The notes under the pieces are model-generated. The model saw nothing but the letters and a program-made list of their open reading frames with translations, was not told the origin of the DNA and did no database searches. DNA of 64,000 bases from Variovorax gossypii (GTDB taxonomy: Bacteria > Pseudomonadota > Gammaproteobacteria > Burkholderiales > Burkholderiaceae_C). Shown piece after piece: positions 33,593 to 42,877 of this stretch; the first letter of the stretch is position 1, and every line of letters begins with the position of its first letter. The stretch lies in assembly GCF_003965815.1 (NCBI RefSeq), contig NZ_RXOE01000004.1, positions 186,001-250,000 of the forward strand, given 5' to 3'. Made by a program: the position numbers and the translations under genes.

Positions 33593-35089
33593 TCAGGAGG
33601 GCCGGTTCGCAGCCGCGCGCGACACCTGTTCGATGACGCGCCCCATGTGCCGCACGAGCCCGTCGGCCCGCTCCGGAGGCATTCCCGCGTAGCCGAGCAC
33701 GAAGCCGTTGTAGAGCGTGCCGGCCGTGCCCGGCAGGCAGAACGGACTCAGCGGACGCAGCCCCAGCCCCTGCACCCGCGCCGCCCGGCTCACGTCCACG
33801 TCGGCGACCGATGCCTCGAGCCGCGCCGACAGATGCATGCCGCCCGCGCCGCCGGAGACGGTGACGACGCCGCCCAGGTGCCGCTGCAGCGCCTCCTGCA
33901 ATGCCTCGCGCCGCCGGGCATAGAGCTGCCGCATCCGGCGCAGGTGCAGCGTGAACTGGCCGCTTTCGATGAAGTCGGCCAGCGCGGCCTGGTCCGCGAC
34001 CCGGCCGCGCATGCCGGTGGCGCCGATCGCGCCCAGCAGGGCCGGGACCACCGGCGCGGGCACCACCGTGAAGCCCAGCCGCAGCGCCGGGAACATCGTC
34101 TTGCTGAAGGTGCCGACGTAGATCGCCGGCGCATGCGCGTCCAGCCCCTGCACGGCCGAGAGCGGAACCTTCTCGCTGCGGAATTCGCTGTCGTAGTCGT
34201 CCTCGACCAGCCACGCGCCAGCCTCGCGCGCCTGCCGTATCAGCGCCAGCCTCCGCTCCAGGCTCATCATGGCGCCGAGCGGGTACTGGTGCGAAGGCGT
34301 GATGTAGATCAGCTTCGGAGGCGTTGCGCTCCAGTCTTCGGCGCTGGGCGCCAGGCCCTCGGCGTCGACCGCGATGGGAACCAGACGCAGGTCGGCCGCC
34401 TGCAGGGCCGCGCGGGCGCCCGGGTAGCCGGGGTTCTCGATCCATGCCGTGTCGCCCGCGTCGGCCAGCGTGCGGGCGCAGAGCTCGAGGCCGCCCTGCG
34501 ATCCGTTGGTGATGAAGACCTGCTCCGCCTCGCAGCGCACGCCGCGCGACACGCGCAGGTATTGCGCGATCGCCTGCCGCAGCGGCAGGTGGCCCTGCAC
34601 GGGGGCGTAGTTCAGCTGCCGTGCGTCGATGGCGCGCCAGGCCCGCTCCATGCAGCGACGCCATGCGGCGAGCGGAAACTCGTCCAGCGCCGGCACGCCG
34701 GGCCACAGGGGCAGCGCGCGGTCGGCCTCGTCCGGCCCGCCGTGCGGAATGGCGGCTCGCCGTGCCAGCGGCGGCGCCTCGGGCGCCTGCGCCGAGTCGC
34801 GCCCGACGGCCGCTTCACGCGCCAGTCCGAGGCTCGCGACGACGGTGCCATGGCGCGTGCCGACGAGGAAGCCTTCTGCGCCCAGGTGCTCGTAGGCATA
34901 GAGCACGGAGTTGCGGGCCATGCCGAGCTCGGCCGACAGGGTTCGCGTGGACGGAAGCCGCGCGCCCTCGGCGATCTTTCCGCCGAGGATCGCCCAGCGA
35001 AGGCAGGCGTACAGCCGGTGCTGCCGGGTCGCGGGGCCCTGCGGCCCCTCTTCGCGCGCGAATGCGGCGAGCAAGGCGCCGTAGTCCAT
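33593..35089 (-). CDS. MocR-type regulator (GntR HTH fused to aminotransferase domain)
   Basis: 498 residues. Residues about 20-85 form a GntR winged helix (LPSTRTLSAELGMARNSVLYAYE); from about 115 a fold-type I aminotransferase-like domain follows, with YITPSHQYPLGAMMS, the EDDYDSEFR segment and the PLP lysine in GTFSKTMFPALRLGF. This is the PdxR/MocR architecture, in which PLP or an amino-acid adduct controls DNA binding. It is divergent from an EamA transporter 98 bases away, which it probably regulates. Confidence 0.92.
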   Translation of the reverse strand: MDYGALLAAFAREEGPQGPATRQHRLYACLRWAILGGKIAEGARLPSTRTLSAELGMARNSVLYAYEHLGAEGFLVGTRHGTVVASLGLAREAAVGRDSAQAPEAPPLARRAAIPHGGPDEADRALPLWPGVPALDEFPLAAWRRCMERAWRAIDARQLNYAPVQGHLPLRQAIAQYLRVSRGVRCEAEQVFITNGSQGGLELCARTLADAGDTAWIENPGYPGARAALQAADLRLVPIAVDAEGLAPSAEDWSATPPKLIYITPSHQYPLGAMMSLERRLALIRQAREAGAWLVEDDYDSEFRSEKVPLSAVQGLDAHAPAIYVGTFSKTMFPALRLGFTVVPAPVVPALLGAIGATGMRGRVADQAALADFIESGQFTLHLRRMRQLYARRREALQEALQRHLGGVVTVSGGAGGMHLSARLEASVADVDVSRAARVQGLGLRPLSPFCLPGTAGTLYNGFVLGYAGMPPERADGLVRHMGRVIEQVSRAAANRPS

Positions 35090-35187
35090 GTGGTGGTGGC
35101 TCCATCGATGTGGGCTGATCTGGGTCTACAAATGATGCCACGGCAAGCCTAAGGTCCGGGGTCGAACCCATCCGCTTCCACCTACGA

Positions 35188-36099
35188 ATGAGCACTTCCG
35201 CCACGGCCTTCGCATCGACAACGTCATCGCGCGCCGCGCCCTGGCTGCTGGGCCTGGTGGCGGTGGTCTGGGGCATCAACTGGCCGGTCGGCAAGGCCAT
35301 GCTCGCCCACCTTCCGCCGGTGTGGACCGTGGCGCTGCGAACCGGCGTGGGCGCCCTCGCCGTCCTGCTGCTGTGCCTGCTGACGCGGCGGCTGGTGCTG
35401 CCCCGGCGCGCGGACCTGCCGGTCATCCTGAGCGTCGGCGTGCTGCACATGACCGCGTTCTCCGTGCTGTGCAGCATCGGCCTGCAGCACGTGACGGCCG
35501 GCCGCTCGGTGGTGCTGGCCTACACCACGCCGCTATGGGTGGTGCCGGGCGCATGGCTGTTGCTGGGCGAGGCTCCCACGCGCTGGCGGCTGCTGGGCGC
35601 GGGCATCGGCCTGGCGGGGCTGGTGCTGATCTTCAATCCGCTGAGCTTCGATTGGCACGACCGCCGCGCGGTCGCCGGCAATGCCGCCGTGCTGCTGGCC
35701 GCTCTGTGCTGGGCGGGCAGCATCCTCTACGTGCGCGCGCACAGATGGGTCACGCCGCCCTTCGAACTCGTTTTCTGGCATGCGCTGCTCGCCAGCTGCC
35801 TGCTGCTGCCGATGGCCTTCGCGCTCGAAGGCGTTCCGCGCATCGAGTGGAGCCCGGCACTTGTCTCGCAGCTGCTCTACGGCGGCGTGTTCGGCATCGC
35901 GCTGGCTTCATGGGCCATGACCACGATCAACCGCGCGCTGCCCGCGACGACCACTTCGCTGGGGCTGCTGGGCGTGCCGGTGATCGGCATCGTCTGCTCC
36001 GCCGTGTCGCTGGGGGAGCGCATCGGCATGGCGCTGGTGGGAGCGCTCGCGCTCATCCTCGGCGGCATCGCGCTCGGAATGGTGCGCGGCAGGGACTGA
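35188..36099 (+). CDS. EamA-family (DMT) transporter
   Basis: 303-residue transporter with two EamA repeats and about ten helices, first at residues 13-32 (LLGLVAVVWGINWPVGKAML). Motifs GRSVVLAYTTPLWVVPGAWLL and TTSLGLLGVPVIGI are typical of RhtA/YdcZ-like amino-acid or metabolite exporters. The divergent MocR regulator suggests its substrate is an amine or amino acid that can react with PLP. Confidence 0.88.
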   Translation: MSTSATAFASTTSSRAAPWLLGLVAVVWGINWPVGKAMLAHLPPVWTVALRTGVGALAVLLLCLLTRRLVLPRRADLPVILSVGVLHMTAFSVLCSIGLQHVTAGRSVVLAYTTPLWVVPGAWLLLGEAPTRWRLLGAGIGLAGLVLIFNPLSFDWHDRRAVAGNAAVLLAALCWAGSILYVRAHRWVTPPFELVFWHALLASCLLLPMAFALEGVPRIEWSPALVSQLLYGGVFGIALASWAMTTINRALPATTTSLGLLGVPVIGIVCSAVSLGERIGMALVGALALILGGIALGMVRGRD

Positions 36100-36114
36100 A
36101 CGCGCCGCGCGCTC

Positions 36115-36513
36115 TCAGGGCACGTACACCATATAGACCTCGAACGCGAAGCCGCCTTCGGCTTCAGACACGTGAAGGTGCAGCACCAGGTCGCTGCGAC
36201 CCTCGGAAACCGTCCAGAGATCGACCAGCGCGTTCCATCGCCTGCCGAGCCAGATGCAGACCGACGAATCCCACGTGTCGTCGGGCAGGTCGACCAGCGT
36301 CTCGCCGTAGTCGCGGATGTAGTCCTCGATCTGCCGGGCATCCTGCGCCGGTATGGGCCGCACTCCCGCGATGGGAGTGCCGATGCGATAGTCGCCGAGC
36401 ACGAAGGCGTGGACGATCTCCCGAATGGTCGAGCGCCAGGCCGAAGGTATGGGTTGCTGGGCGTCCCCATCCTTGAGCACCGGCACGTCGGCATGTCCGT
36501 CATCAAAAGTCAT
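36115..36513 (-). CDS. Small conserved protein, DUF7668-like
   Basis: 132-residue acidic soluble protein. The C-terminal half SSVCIWLGRRWNALVDLWTV, followed by EGRSDLVLHLHV, resembles the DUF7668 pattern (a pairing of CxW, LVDLxTxEEGRSDLVL) as I recall it; function unknown. The ATG with GGAG nine bases upstream gives MTFDDGHAD; a longer arginine-rich extension was rejected. It stands alone between convergent and tandem neighbours and no toxin gene is adjacent. Confidence 0.6.
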   Translation of the reverse strand: MTFDDGHADVPVLKDGDAQQPIPSAWRSTIREIVHAFVLGDYRIGTPIAGVRPIPAQDARQIEDYIRDYGETLVDLPDDTWDSSVCIWLGRRWNALVDLWTVSEGRSDLVLHLHVSEAEGGFAFEVYMVYVP

Positions 36514-36589
36514 CGGTTCAGGCTCCGGAAAAATCGCGGCCATTCTGCGCTGCCGTGATGACGCGCGGCGAACAGGCCGACCGCCCGCT

Positions 36590-37225
36590 TCATCTCTTGC
36601 GGGCCACGATGCAGGGACGGTTTTCCGTGCCCTTCGTCGCGTGGTCTTCGACGGCAAGAATCTCGAAGCCCGCGGCCTCCATGTGCTGCTTCAGCTCCGC
36701 TTCGCGGAAAGCGCTTGCATAGGGCGCCGCGCCGATCGCGCGCATCGCGGGCAGCAGGAGCCGGATCAGCGGGTTCATGTCGCCGACGCAAGGCGTCTTC
36801 GAGATGAACAGGCCTTGCGCCGCAAGCAGGCCGTGAATGCTGCGCAGCGTGCCGGGCAGGTCGCGCACGAGGTGGAGATAGTTGAACCCCATGACGATGT
36901 CGAACCGCGCGGCTTCCTGCGCGAGCGCTTCCGCCGTTGCGATGCGGAAGGCAAGCGCGGGCACGGGGCTGGCCGCGAGCTTCTCGTTGGCGATCGCGAT
37001 CATGCCGGCGGAGATGTCCGTCGCGAGGTAGCTCCCCGCATCGGCCGCGAGCCGCAGCGCTGTCGTGCCCGTTCCGCATCCCAGCTCGAGCACCCTCGAA
37101 TCCGGCCGCAGCAGTGCGCGGGTGCGCTCCAGCGTGCGCTCGTAGCCGGCCGGATCCCCGATCGCGCTCTTCGCGTACCTGCGTGAAGTCCGGTCCCAGA
37201 ACCTGGCGTCGCTCGCTGCGTTCAT
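36590..37225 (-). CDS. Class I SAM-dependent methyltransferase
   Basis: 211 residues with SAM motif I VLELGCGTGTTALRLA (about residues 46-61), acidic post-I D in YLATDISAGMI and motif III-like IHGLLAAQGLFISKTP. The N-terminal FWDRTSRRYAKSAIGDPAGYERTLERTR resembles small UbiE-like methyltransferases of unknown acceptor. The start is the last possible ATG in front of the divergent kinase-like gene. Solitary. Confidence 0.85.
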   Translation of the reverse strand: MNAASDARFWDRTSRRYAKSAIGDPAGYERTLERTRALLRPDSRVLELGCGTGTTALRLAADAGSYLATDISAGMIAIANEKLAASPVPALAFRIATAEALAQEAARFDIVMGFNYLHLVRDLPGTLRSIHGLLAAQGLFISKTPCVGDMNPLIRLLLPAMRAIGAAPYASAFREAELKQHMEAAGFEILAVEDHATKGTENRPCIVARKR

Positions 37226-37291
37226 GATGAAAAGATCATCGCACTCGCCCCCGGGCGGCATAATCGCGCCCCTTTTGTCCTGGGGGTTTCG

Positions 37292-38293
37292 ATGGAACTG
37301 GAGATCGCGCAATCCACGCCAACCGCCGCCGGCATCGCGAAGTTCGTGCAGGCCCACTATGGCCTGGGCGAGGTGATCGAGAGCGAATTCCTGCGGCGCA
37401 GCTTCAACCAGGTCTACAGGCTCGGCTTTGCCGATGGGCGCCGCGTGGTGGCGCGGCTCTCGGCCGAACGGCCGCGGGGCGATCCCAACGTGATGTTCGA
37501 GGCGGCCGCGCTGGAGCACCTGGCCCGCGCCGGATGCCGCGTATCGCGCTGCCTGCCGGCCGCGAACGGCGAGATCGCGGTGCAGGTACCCCTGCCGGAA
37601 GGTTCGCGAGCGCTGATGTTGTTCGAGCACCTCGACGGCGAGTTCACCGGCGACTCGGCCGAAGACATCCGGGCTTTCGCGCAAGGCCTGGCCACCCTGC
37701 ACGTCGCAGGCGAGACCTACGAAGGCCCCGGCAGTGCCTACTCCCTCGACCTCGACTACCTCCTTCTGCGACCGCTGCAGGGCCTGCTGCGTGCCCCGAC
37801 CATGACCGCCGAGCTGCGCCCGCAATTCGAGCAACTGGGCGAGCGCCTGCATGCCGACATCTCGGCCCTGGGCGCGCTGAGGCAGGTGCTGTGCCACGGT
37901 GATGCCCACGGCAACAACAACTTCATCGTGCGAAATGCCCAGGAGCAGTGCGAGGCCGTGTTCTTCGATTTCGATGAAACAGGCCCTGGCTACCTTGCCT
38001 ACGAACTTGCTGTCTATCCGTGGCTTCTGCATCCACGTACGACCGACGGCGTGCTGAGCGACAAGGCGAAGACTCAGTGGAAGCACTTCATCTCGGCCTA
38101 TCGCGAGGCAAGACCCGTCGCCGACAACGATCTGGCCGCCGTCCCGCGTTTCATGGCGGTCCGGCAGTTCTGGATGCTGGGGGAGAACGCCGGACGCGTT
38201 CCTGTGTGGGGCTCGCAGGCAATGCCTACCAGCGTCCTCCGTCGGCAGCTGGCCATGCTGCGCGCCTGGGAGAAGCTGGAACTGCCTCAGTGA
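37292..38293 (+). CDS. Aminoglycoside phosphotransferase-fold kinase (YihE/SrkA-like)
   Basis: 333 residues with an APH-type kinase domain: glycine-loop region FNQVYRLGFADGRRVVARLS (39-58), Brenner motif LCHGDAHGNNN (catalytic D near 209) and metal site FFDFDETGPGYLAYELA. A stress kinase of the SrkA/YihE type or a phosphotransferase for a small metabolite are both possible. It is divergent from the methyltransferase gene and converges on the porin gene, so context does not help. Confidence 0.8.
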   Translation: MELEIAQSTPTAAGIAKFVQAHYGLGEVIESEFLRRSFNQVYRLGFADGRRVVARLSAERPRGDPNVMFEAAALEHLARAGCRVSRCLPAANGEIAVQVPLPEGSRALMLFEHLDGEFTGDSAEDIRAFAQGLATLHVAGETYEGPGSAYSLDLDYLLLRPLQGLLRAPTMTAELRPQFEQLGERLHADISALGALRQVLCHGDAHGNNNFIVRNAQEQCEAVFFDFDETGPGYLAYELAVYPWLLHPRTTDGVLSDKAKTQWKHFISAYREARPVADNDLAAVPRFMAVRQFWMLGENAGRVPVWGSQAMPTSVLRRQLAMLRAWEKLELPQ

Positions 38294-38303
38294 CCGGCGC
38301 CCC

Positions 38304-39368
38304 TCAGAAGTTGTGCGAGATGCCGAACTGCAGGCCCCTAGACCCCGCCCCCGGTACGCCGGCCGGCGACGAATCGCTGACGACATAGGCCGCGTTGCCC
38401 CGGTTGCGGATGTACGAGTAGGTGCCGTACAGCGCGGTGCGCTTGCTCAGGTAGTGCACGTAGCCGACGGCGTACTGCGTCGCATCGTCGCCGTCGAGTC
38501 CCGGCCCCGAGCGGTTGGAGCGCGCCACCGAAGCCTTGATCACGCCCGGCCCCACCGGCACGCTCACGCCCAGCAGCGCGTTCACCTGTTTGTCGGTGTC
38601 GGCCTTCTGGCGGTAGTAGTTGGCGTAGAGCTTCGCTACGCCGAAATCGTAGGTGCCGCCGATGCTGGCCACGCGGTAGTCGGTGGTGCCGACCGGCGTG
38701 ACGCCGTAGGCCGCCGCCACGTCGATGGTGCCGTTGGTCCAGCCTAAGCGCGCGCCGCGGTAGCGTGAGCCTTCCTGGTCTTCGGGCAACGCGTACATCG
38801 CCTGGCCGTAGAAGCCGCCCAGGCCCTTGGGCAGGAAATAGCCCACCGAATTGTTGGCCCGCGCCAGCGTGCGCGCGCCGCCGAGGCCGAAGGGCCAGCC
38901 CTCGACGATGTTGGCCGAGCCGCCGACGCCCACGGTGCCGAAGGGCGAGAACTGCGAGATGTTCCAGAAGGTGGGCGTGTAGTCGCGCCCCAGTCGCAGT
39001 TCGCCGAAGCTGTTGTGCGACAGGCTCAGGGTGGAGCGCCGGTGGAAGCCGGTGCCCTGGATCTCGCCGGTGTCGGGCAGCAGCGCCATCTCCAGCCAGA
39101 AGCTCGCGGCCAATCCGCCGCCCAGGTCTTCGGTGCCGCGAAAACCGAGGCGGCTCGGGAAGATGTTGCCGCCCTGGTCGAGCGACTTGACCGAAGCGCC
39201 GCCGCTCTTCGACCAGGTGACGTTCATGTCCAGCGTGCCGAATATCTGCACGCTGGATTGCGCCGTGGCGCTCGCGCCGGCCGCGAGGCAGATCGCGCCG
39301 GTGAACGCATGCGGCAGCAAGCTGCGGCGGGCGATGGTGGTTGGGGGCTTGGTGGTCCTGATCCTCAT
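38304..39368 (-). CDS. Outer-membrane porin (Gram-negative porin, Porin_4 family)
   Basis: 354 residues. A signal peptide with GASATAQ-S cleavage at about 36 precedes SSVQIFGTLDMNVTWSKSGG, the usual start of Burkholderiales trimeric 16-strand porins; PSRLGFRGTEDLGGGLAASFWLE and the terminal LQFGISHNF with aromatic last residue are hallmarks. AGGAG precedes the ATG. It closes the leftward run of catabolic genes at 39513-44678 and may provide the outer-membrane path for their substrate. Confidence 0.92.
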   Translation of the reverse strand: MRIRTTKPPTTIARRSLLPHAFTGAICLAAGASATAQSSVQIFGTLDMNVTWSKSGGASVKSLDQGGNIFPSRLGFRGTEDLGGGLAASFWLEMALLPDTGEIQGTGFHRRSTLSLSHNSFGELRLGRDYTPTFWNISQFSPFGTVGVGGSANIVEGWPFGLGGARTLARANNSVGYFLPKGLGGFYGQAMYALPEDQEGSRYRGARLGWTNGTIDVAAAYGVTPVGTTDYRVASIGGTYDFGVAKLYANYYRQKADTDKQVNALLGVSVPVGPGVIKASVARSNRSGPGLDGDDATQYAVGYVHYLSKRTALYGTYSYIRNRGNAAYVVSDSSPAGVPGAGSRGLQFGISHNF

Positions 39369-39512
39369 GCTTGTCTCCTGGTTGTAGAAATCGTTGTAGT
39401 TCTGGCGCGTGCGCCGGCGCACGGCGCTTGCGCTGCAAGCACCGTGGCGTGGGAATTCCGGAAAAAGAAAGAAGGCGGCGCGGTGCGTGGCCGCGCCCCG
39501 GGGCATCGCCCG

Positions 39513-40481
39513 TCAGTCGATGCGGATGTTCTTGGCCTTGATCAGCCGGCTCATGGCCTGCGCTTCGCGGTCGATGACGGCGGCCGCCTCGGCAGGCGTG
39601 CTGCCGATGGGATCGAGGCCGGCGTCACTGAGGAGCCTGCCCATCTCCGGCGAATGCGTGATGGCGACGATCTCCTTGTTGAGCCTGTCGACGATGGCCT
39701 GCGGCGTCCTGGCCGGCACCCAGAAGCCCAGCCAGGTGAACACCTCGACGCCCGGATAGCTCTCCGAGAGCGTGGGCACGTTGGGCAGTGCCGCGCTGCG
39801 CTTGCTGCCCGTGTACGCCAGCGCCTTCACGCGGCCCGACTTGATGTTGGGCAGCGCCGAGACGGGCGGCTCGAAGCCCAGCTGCACCTGCCCGGCCATG
39901 AGGTCCGGCGCTGCGCTCTGCTTGTACGGCACGTGCAGCAGCTCGATGCCCGCGGCCTCCTGGAACAGCTCGAAGCCCAGGTGCGAGGTGGTGCCCGAGC
40001 CATAGGAGGCGAACGAGATCCTGCCCGGCTCCTTCTTCGCCAGCGCGACCAGCTCGGGAATGTTCTTCACCGGCACTGCCGCATTGGCCAGGATGAACGA
40101 TCCGCCCTTGAGCGCCTGCGTGACCGGCAGCAGGTCGTTCTTCGCGTCGTAGGGCATCTTCGAGAGCAGGAACGGCGTCATGGTGAACGGGTTGCTCGTC
40201 GAGAACAGGATCGTGTAGCCGTCGGGCGCGGCCTTGGCGACCGCGTCGGTGCCGATGGAAGCCAGCGCGCCCGGCCTGTTCTCGACCACCACCGGCGTCT
40301 GCAGCGCGCGGCTGAGGCGGTCCGCATAGGCGCGGGCGAAGATGTCCGAGCCCACTCCCACGGGCGTGGGCGTGATGATCTTGATGGGCCGCGACGGCCA
40401 GGGCGAGCCCTGCCCCCAGGCGGGTGCGAATGCGCTGGCCGAGACCAGCACGGCGAGCAGCGAGCGAGCGATTCTTTTCAT
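39513..40481 (-). CDS. Bug-family tripartite tricarboxylate receptor (TctC-like)
   Basis: 322-residue periplasmic receptor with signal peptide (about 1-23, AWG-Q) and mature start SPWPSRPIKIITPTPVGVGSD; the second Bug signature VVVENRPGALASIGTDAV is near residue 65. It lies between the porin and the DUF5624-like gene in the leftward catabolic cluster, so it probably delivers the cluster substrate. The mature start has TPTPVGVGSD instead of the commoner VPFPPGGGTD. Confidence 0.9.
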   Translation of the reverse strand: MKRIARSLLAVLVSASAFAPAWGQGSPWPSRPIKIITPTPVGVGSDIFARAYADRLSRALQTPVVVENRPGALASIGTDAVAKAAPDGYTILFSTSNPFTMTPFLLSKMPYDAKNDLLPVTQALKGGSFILANAAVPVKNIPELVALAKKEPGRISFASYGSGTTSHLGFELFQEAAGIELLHVPYKQSAAPDLMAGQVQLGFEPPVSALPNIKSGRVKALAYTGSKRSAALPNVPTLSESYPGVEVFTWLGFWVPARTPQAIVDRLNKEIVAITHSPEMGRLLSDAGLDPIGSTPAEAAAVIDREAQAMSRLIKAKNIRID

Positions 40482-40561
40482 GGTTTGTCTCCTGTATCTC
40501 TTCTGTCTCTCTTCTGTTTCTCTTCCAGGCCTCCCGCCCGCGTCGCGGGCGCGGCTCACGC

Positions 40562-41752
40562 TCAGGGCAGCGGCGGATAGTCCGTGCCGTCCAGGCCCGG
40601 CACCGGCACCCGCGTGGGGTCGTTGCCGTGCGCCTGCAGTTGCTCGACGGCGTAGTCGGTGACGCAGCCCGACAGCAGCTGGCGCGGGTCTTCGAGCACC
40701 ACGCGCAGGCGCGTGTTCAGCGCACGCCAGTCGTCCGGGCCGGCGATGGCCGGCATCTCGGCCACCGCGCGCGTGTCCGCGTCGAGCACGGGGCGGACGG
40801 TGGAGGAAGGCTCGTAGCGCGGATAGCCGTCGTACATCAGCGTGCCGAGTTCGCTCACGGCGCGCGTGTGGGCCCACAGCTGGCGCATCGAGCTCTCGAA
40901 CGCGCGCATGGCCGTCATGTCGGACGCCGAACCGGCCGGGAACTCGGCGGCGTGGGGCGCGATGAAGAGCCGGTCGAGCGAGAGCGTGTGGCGCGAGGCG
41001 CCGAGGATCATGGCGGCCACCGAATTGGTGGTCCACGTCACGCCGGCGGTGGGCCTGCCCTGGCGCCCGATCACCAGCGCCATGGCGCGCGACCAGTCGA
41101 TGGCATGGCGGTCGAGCCAGCCGATCACGCGGTGGCTGATGTCCATGCCGACCAGGAAGAAGGTGGCGATCATCACCGCGTTCATCGGCACCGTGGCGCC
41201 GACGGCGAAGCCGCTGCCTTCGAGGTAGTGCTCGCGCATGTCCCAGGGCGTGAAGAGCTCGGGCCGCTCCAGCACGCGTTCGAGGTAACGCTCGGTCAGC
41301 ACGCACGAGTAGCGGACCAGTTCGGCGATCTTCTGCTCGCGCCCCCGGTAGGCCGGCACCGCGATCCGGTCGCGCCACAGCGCCACCGAGTTGGCCTCGC
41401 GCGCCACGCGCGTGGCCGCGACCAGCCGTTCGGCTTCCCTGCGCCACAGCGGCCCGTCGGGATCGACCAGCCGCATCTTGAGGATCGACGCCACCGCCGG
41501 CCCGTGGTGCGAGATGCCGGCCAGCTCCTTGAAGCCGCGCGTGGAGAGACGAAAGCCCTCGACCTCGGGATCACGGCCGTTGCCGGGGAACAGCACGATG
41601 TCCGCGCTGGTGGCCACGATGAGCGGATCGCCCGCCGTCGCCGCGCCCGTGAGCGCGGCCAGGTTCGCGCCGATGCCGTGCGGCCCGCCGGTGTAGGTTT
41701 CGAAGAGCCGCAGCAGCTCTGGGCTCTGGTGCGAGGCAGCGGGATGGTTCAT
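40562..41752 (-). CDS. DUF5624-like protein of unknown function
   Basis: 396 residues, soluble, no signal peptide. The N-terminus LLRLFETYTGGPHGIGANLA, followed by DPLIVATSADIVLFPGNGRDPEVE, and GFKELAGISHHGPAVASILKM are similar to what I recall of DUF5624 proteins; this match was not searched. A conserved-looking middle part holds W-D-M-R-E-H-Y and MDISHRVIGWLDRHAIDWSRAM. Histidine-rich clusters hint at metal or redox chemistry but nothing is established. Its first four bases overlap the stop of the EAR-repeat gene, so the two are translationally coupled and probably act together. Confidence 0.65.
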   Translation of the reverse strand: MNHPAASHQSPELLRLFETYTGGPHGIGANLAALTGAATAGDPLIVATSADIVLFPGNGRDPEVEGFRLSTRGFKELAGISHHGPAVASILKMRLVDPDGPLWRREAERLVAATRVAREANSVALWRDRIAVPAYRGREQKIAELVRYSCVLTERYLERVLERPELFTPWDMREHYLEGSGFAVGATVPMNAVMIATFFLVGMDISHRVIGWLDRHAIDWSRAMALVIGRQGRPTAGVTWTTNSVAAMILGASRHTLSLDRLFIAPHAAEFPAGSASDMTAMRAFESSMRQLWAHTRAVSELGTLMYDGYPRYEPSSTVRPVLDADTRAVAEMPAIAGPDDWRALNTRLRVVLEDPRQLLSGCVTDYAVEQLQAHGNDPTRVPVPGLDGTDYPPLP

Positions 41753-42867
41753 GCCGGCTCCTTGTCCGCGGGGAAGTCGAGGCGGTAGACACGGCTCGGC
41801 GTGCGGAACCGCACCTCGCCGCTGAGGCTGTTGGTCACGACCATGTAGCGCCGGCCCTCCGCCTCGAAGAAGGATGCGTCGGTGCCGCCGGAAGTCGGGA
41901 ACTCGGCGACCGGCTCCATGCGGCCCTTCGTCATGCGCAGGACGGTCGACTGCAGCCGGGGGATCGGCGCCTCGCGCGTTCCATGCAGGAAGTTGACCTG
42001 CACCAGCCGGCCGCCGTCCGGCGTCGCGATCCAGTCGAACTCGCGGCCACCCGGTCCGCTGAGCACCTGGTGCTGCACGAAACGGCCGTCGCTCCAGCGG
42101 TAGAGCACGGTGTCGTCGTGCAGGCATGCGAACGCGAGCCAGGTGGAGCCCTCGGTCTCGAAGAAGCGGAAGGCCCGCCCACTCTTGCCTTCCAGCTCCT
42201 GGAAGGGCTCGAAGCTGTTGCCGTTCCAGCGCAGCAGCTGCGACGGCACGGCGTGGTCGGCATAGGCCAGCAGCTTCTGCCCGTCGACCTCGAAGAAGGC
42301 CCAGTTGTAGCCCCAGCCCGAGCGCACCGTCTGCAGCTTCTCGAAGCGCTCGCCGTTCCATTCGTAGATGCACGATTCGGCGCCCGGCGCGAGCGGCGTA
42401 TCGCCATGGGTCACTCCCTGCGCGAGCGCGAGGAAGTGGCGCGGGCCGATCTCGAAATGAATCCACTGCTTGGCGGCCGATGTCGCAATGCGCTGGAAGA
42501 CGTCGAAGCGCCCGTCCACCAGTTCGAAGATCGTCGAATGCGTGTCGAGCGCGTACGGGCCCGAGCCGGTGCGCAGGCTGGCGGTGGCGAGGAAGGCGCG
42601 CTCGCCGATGCGGAAGAACTCGGCGTCCTCGCCGCCCGGCACGGACAGCCGAGCGTGCTCGACGAAGCTTTCGCCCTCCCAGCGGTAGACGAGCGCGTCG
42701 ACATCGCTGTTGCCCAGCGTCATCTGCGCGGGCTGCCCCGCGATGTCCTCGGCGAGCTGCGGCACCACGAGGTAGCGGGTGCCGGCATGTTCGAAGACTT
42801 CCGCGGCGCGCGCGCCGGAGGTGTCCAGTTCCTGGATGCAGTCCATGGTGGTGTCCGCCATCTTCAT
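41749..42867 (-). CDS. EAR (EPTP) repeat beta-propeller protein
   Basis: 372 residues made almost wholly of repeats of about 45-50 residues with pattern (Y/L)-R-W-x-G-x-x-F...Q-x-(L)...(F)-F-x-x-x-G-x-x-(F/L)-L-A. Six full units begin near residues 58, 107, 160, 207, 252 and 305, and the C-terminal SRVYRLDF plus the N-terminal RYLVVP would close a seventh blade. This is the EAR/EPTP repeat known from LGI1-type animal proteins and scattered bacteria. No signal peptide, so cytoplasmic. It overlaps the DUF5624-like gene by four bases. A binding or scaffolding role for the pathway is likely. Confidence 0.8.
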   Translation of the reverse strand: MKMADTTMDCIQELDTSGARAAEVFEHAGTRYLVVPQLAEDIAGQPAQMTLGNSDVDALVYRWEGESFVEHARLSVPGGEDAEFFRIGERAFLATASLRTGSGPYALDTHSTIFELVDGRFDVFQRIATSAAKQWIHFEIGPRHFLALAQGVTHGDTPLAPGAESCIYEWNGERFEKLQTVRSGWGYNWAFFEVDGQKLLAYADHAVPSQLLRWNGNSFEPFQELEGKSGRAFRFFETEGSTWLAFACLHDDTVLYRWSDGRFVQHQVLSGPGGREFDWIATPDGGRLVQVNFLHGTREAPIPRLQSTVLRMTKGRMEPVAEFPTSGGTDASFFEAEGRRYMVVTNSLSGEVRFRTPSRVYRLDFPADKEPA

Positions 42868-42877
42868 GCCTTCCGTT

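Noticed and set aside
35090..35187. MocR operator between the divergent MocR and EamA genes
   Set aside because: Expected direct repeats were not visible; only an AT-richer patch (CTACAAATGATG) was seen.
39381..39399. Tandem GTTGTAG units upstream of the porin gene
   Set aside because: Only two seven-base copies with a five-base gap; too short to separate from chance next to a ribosome-binding region.
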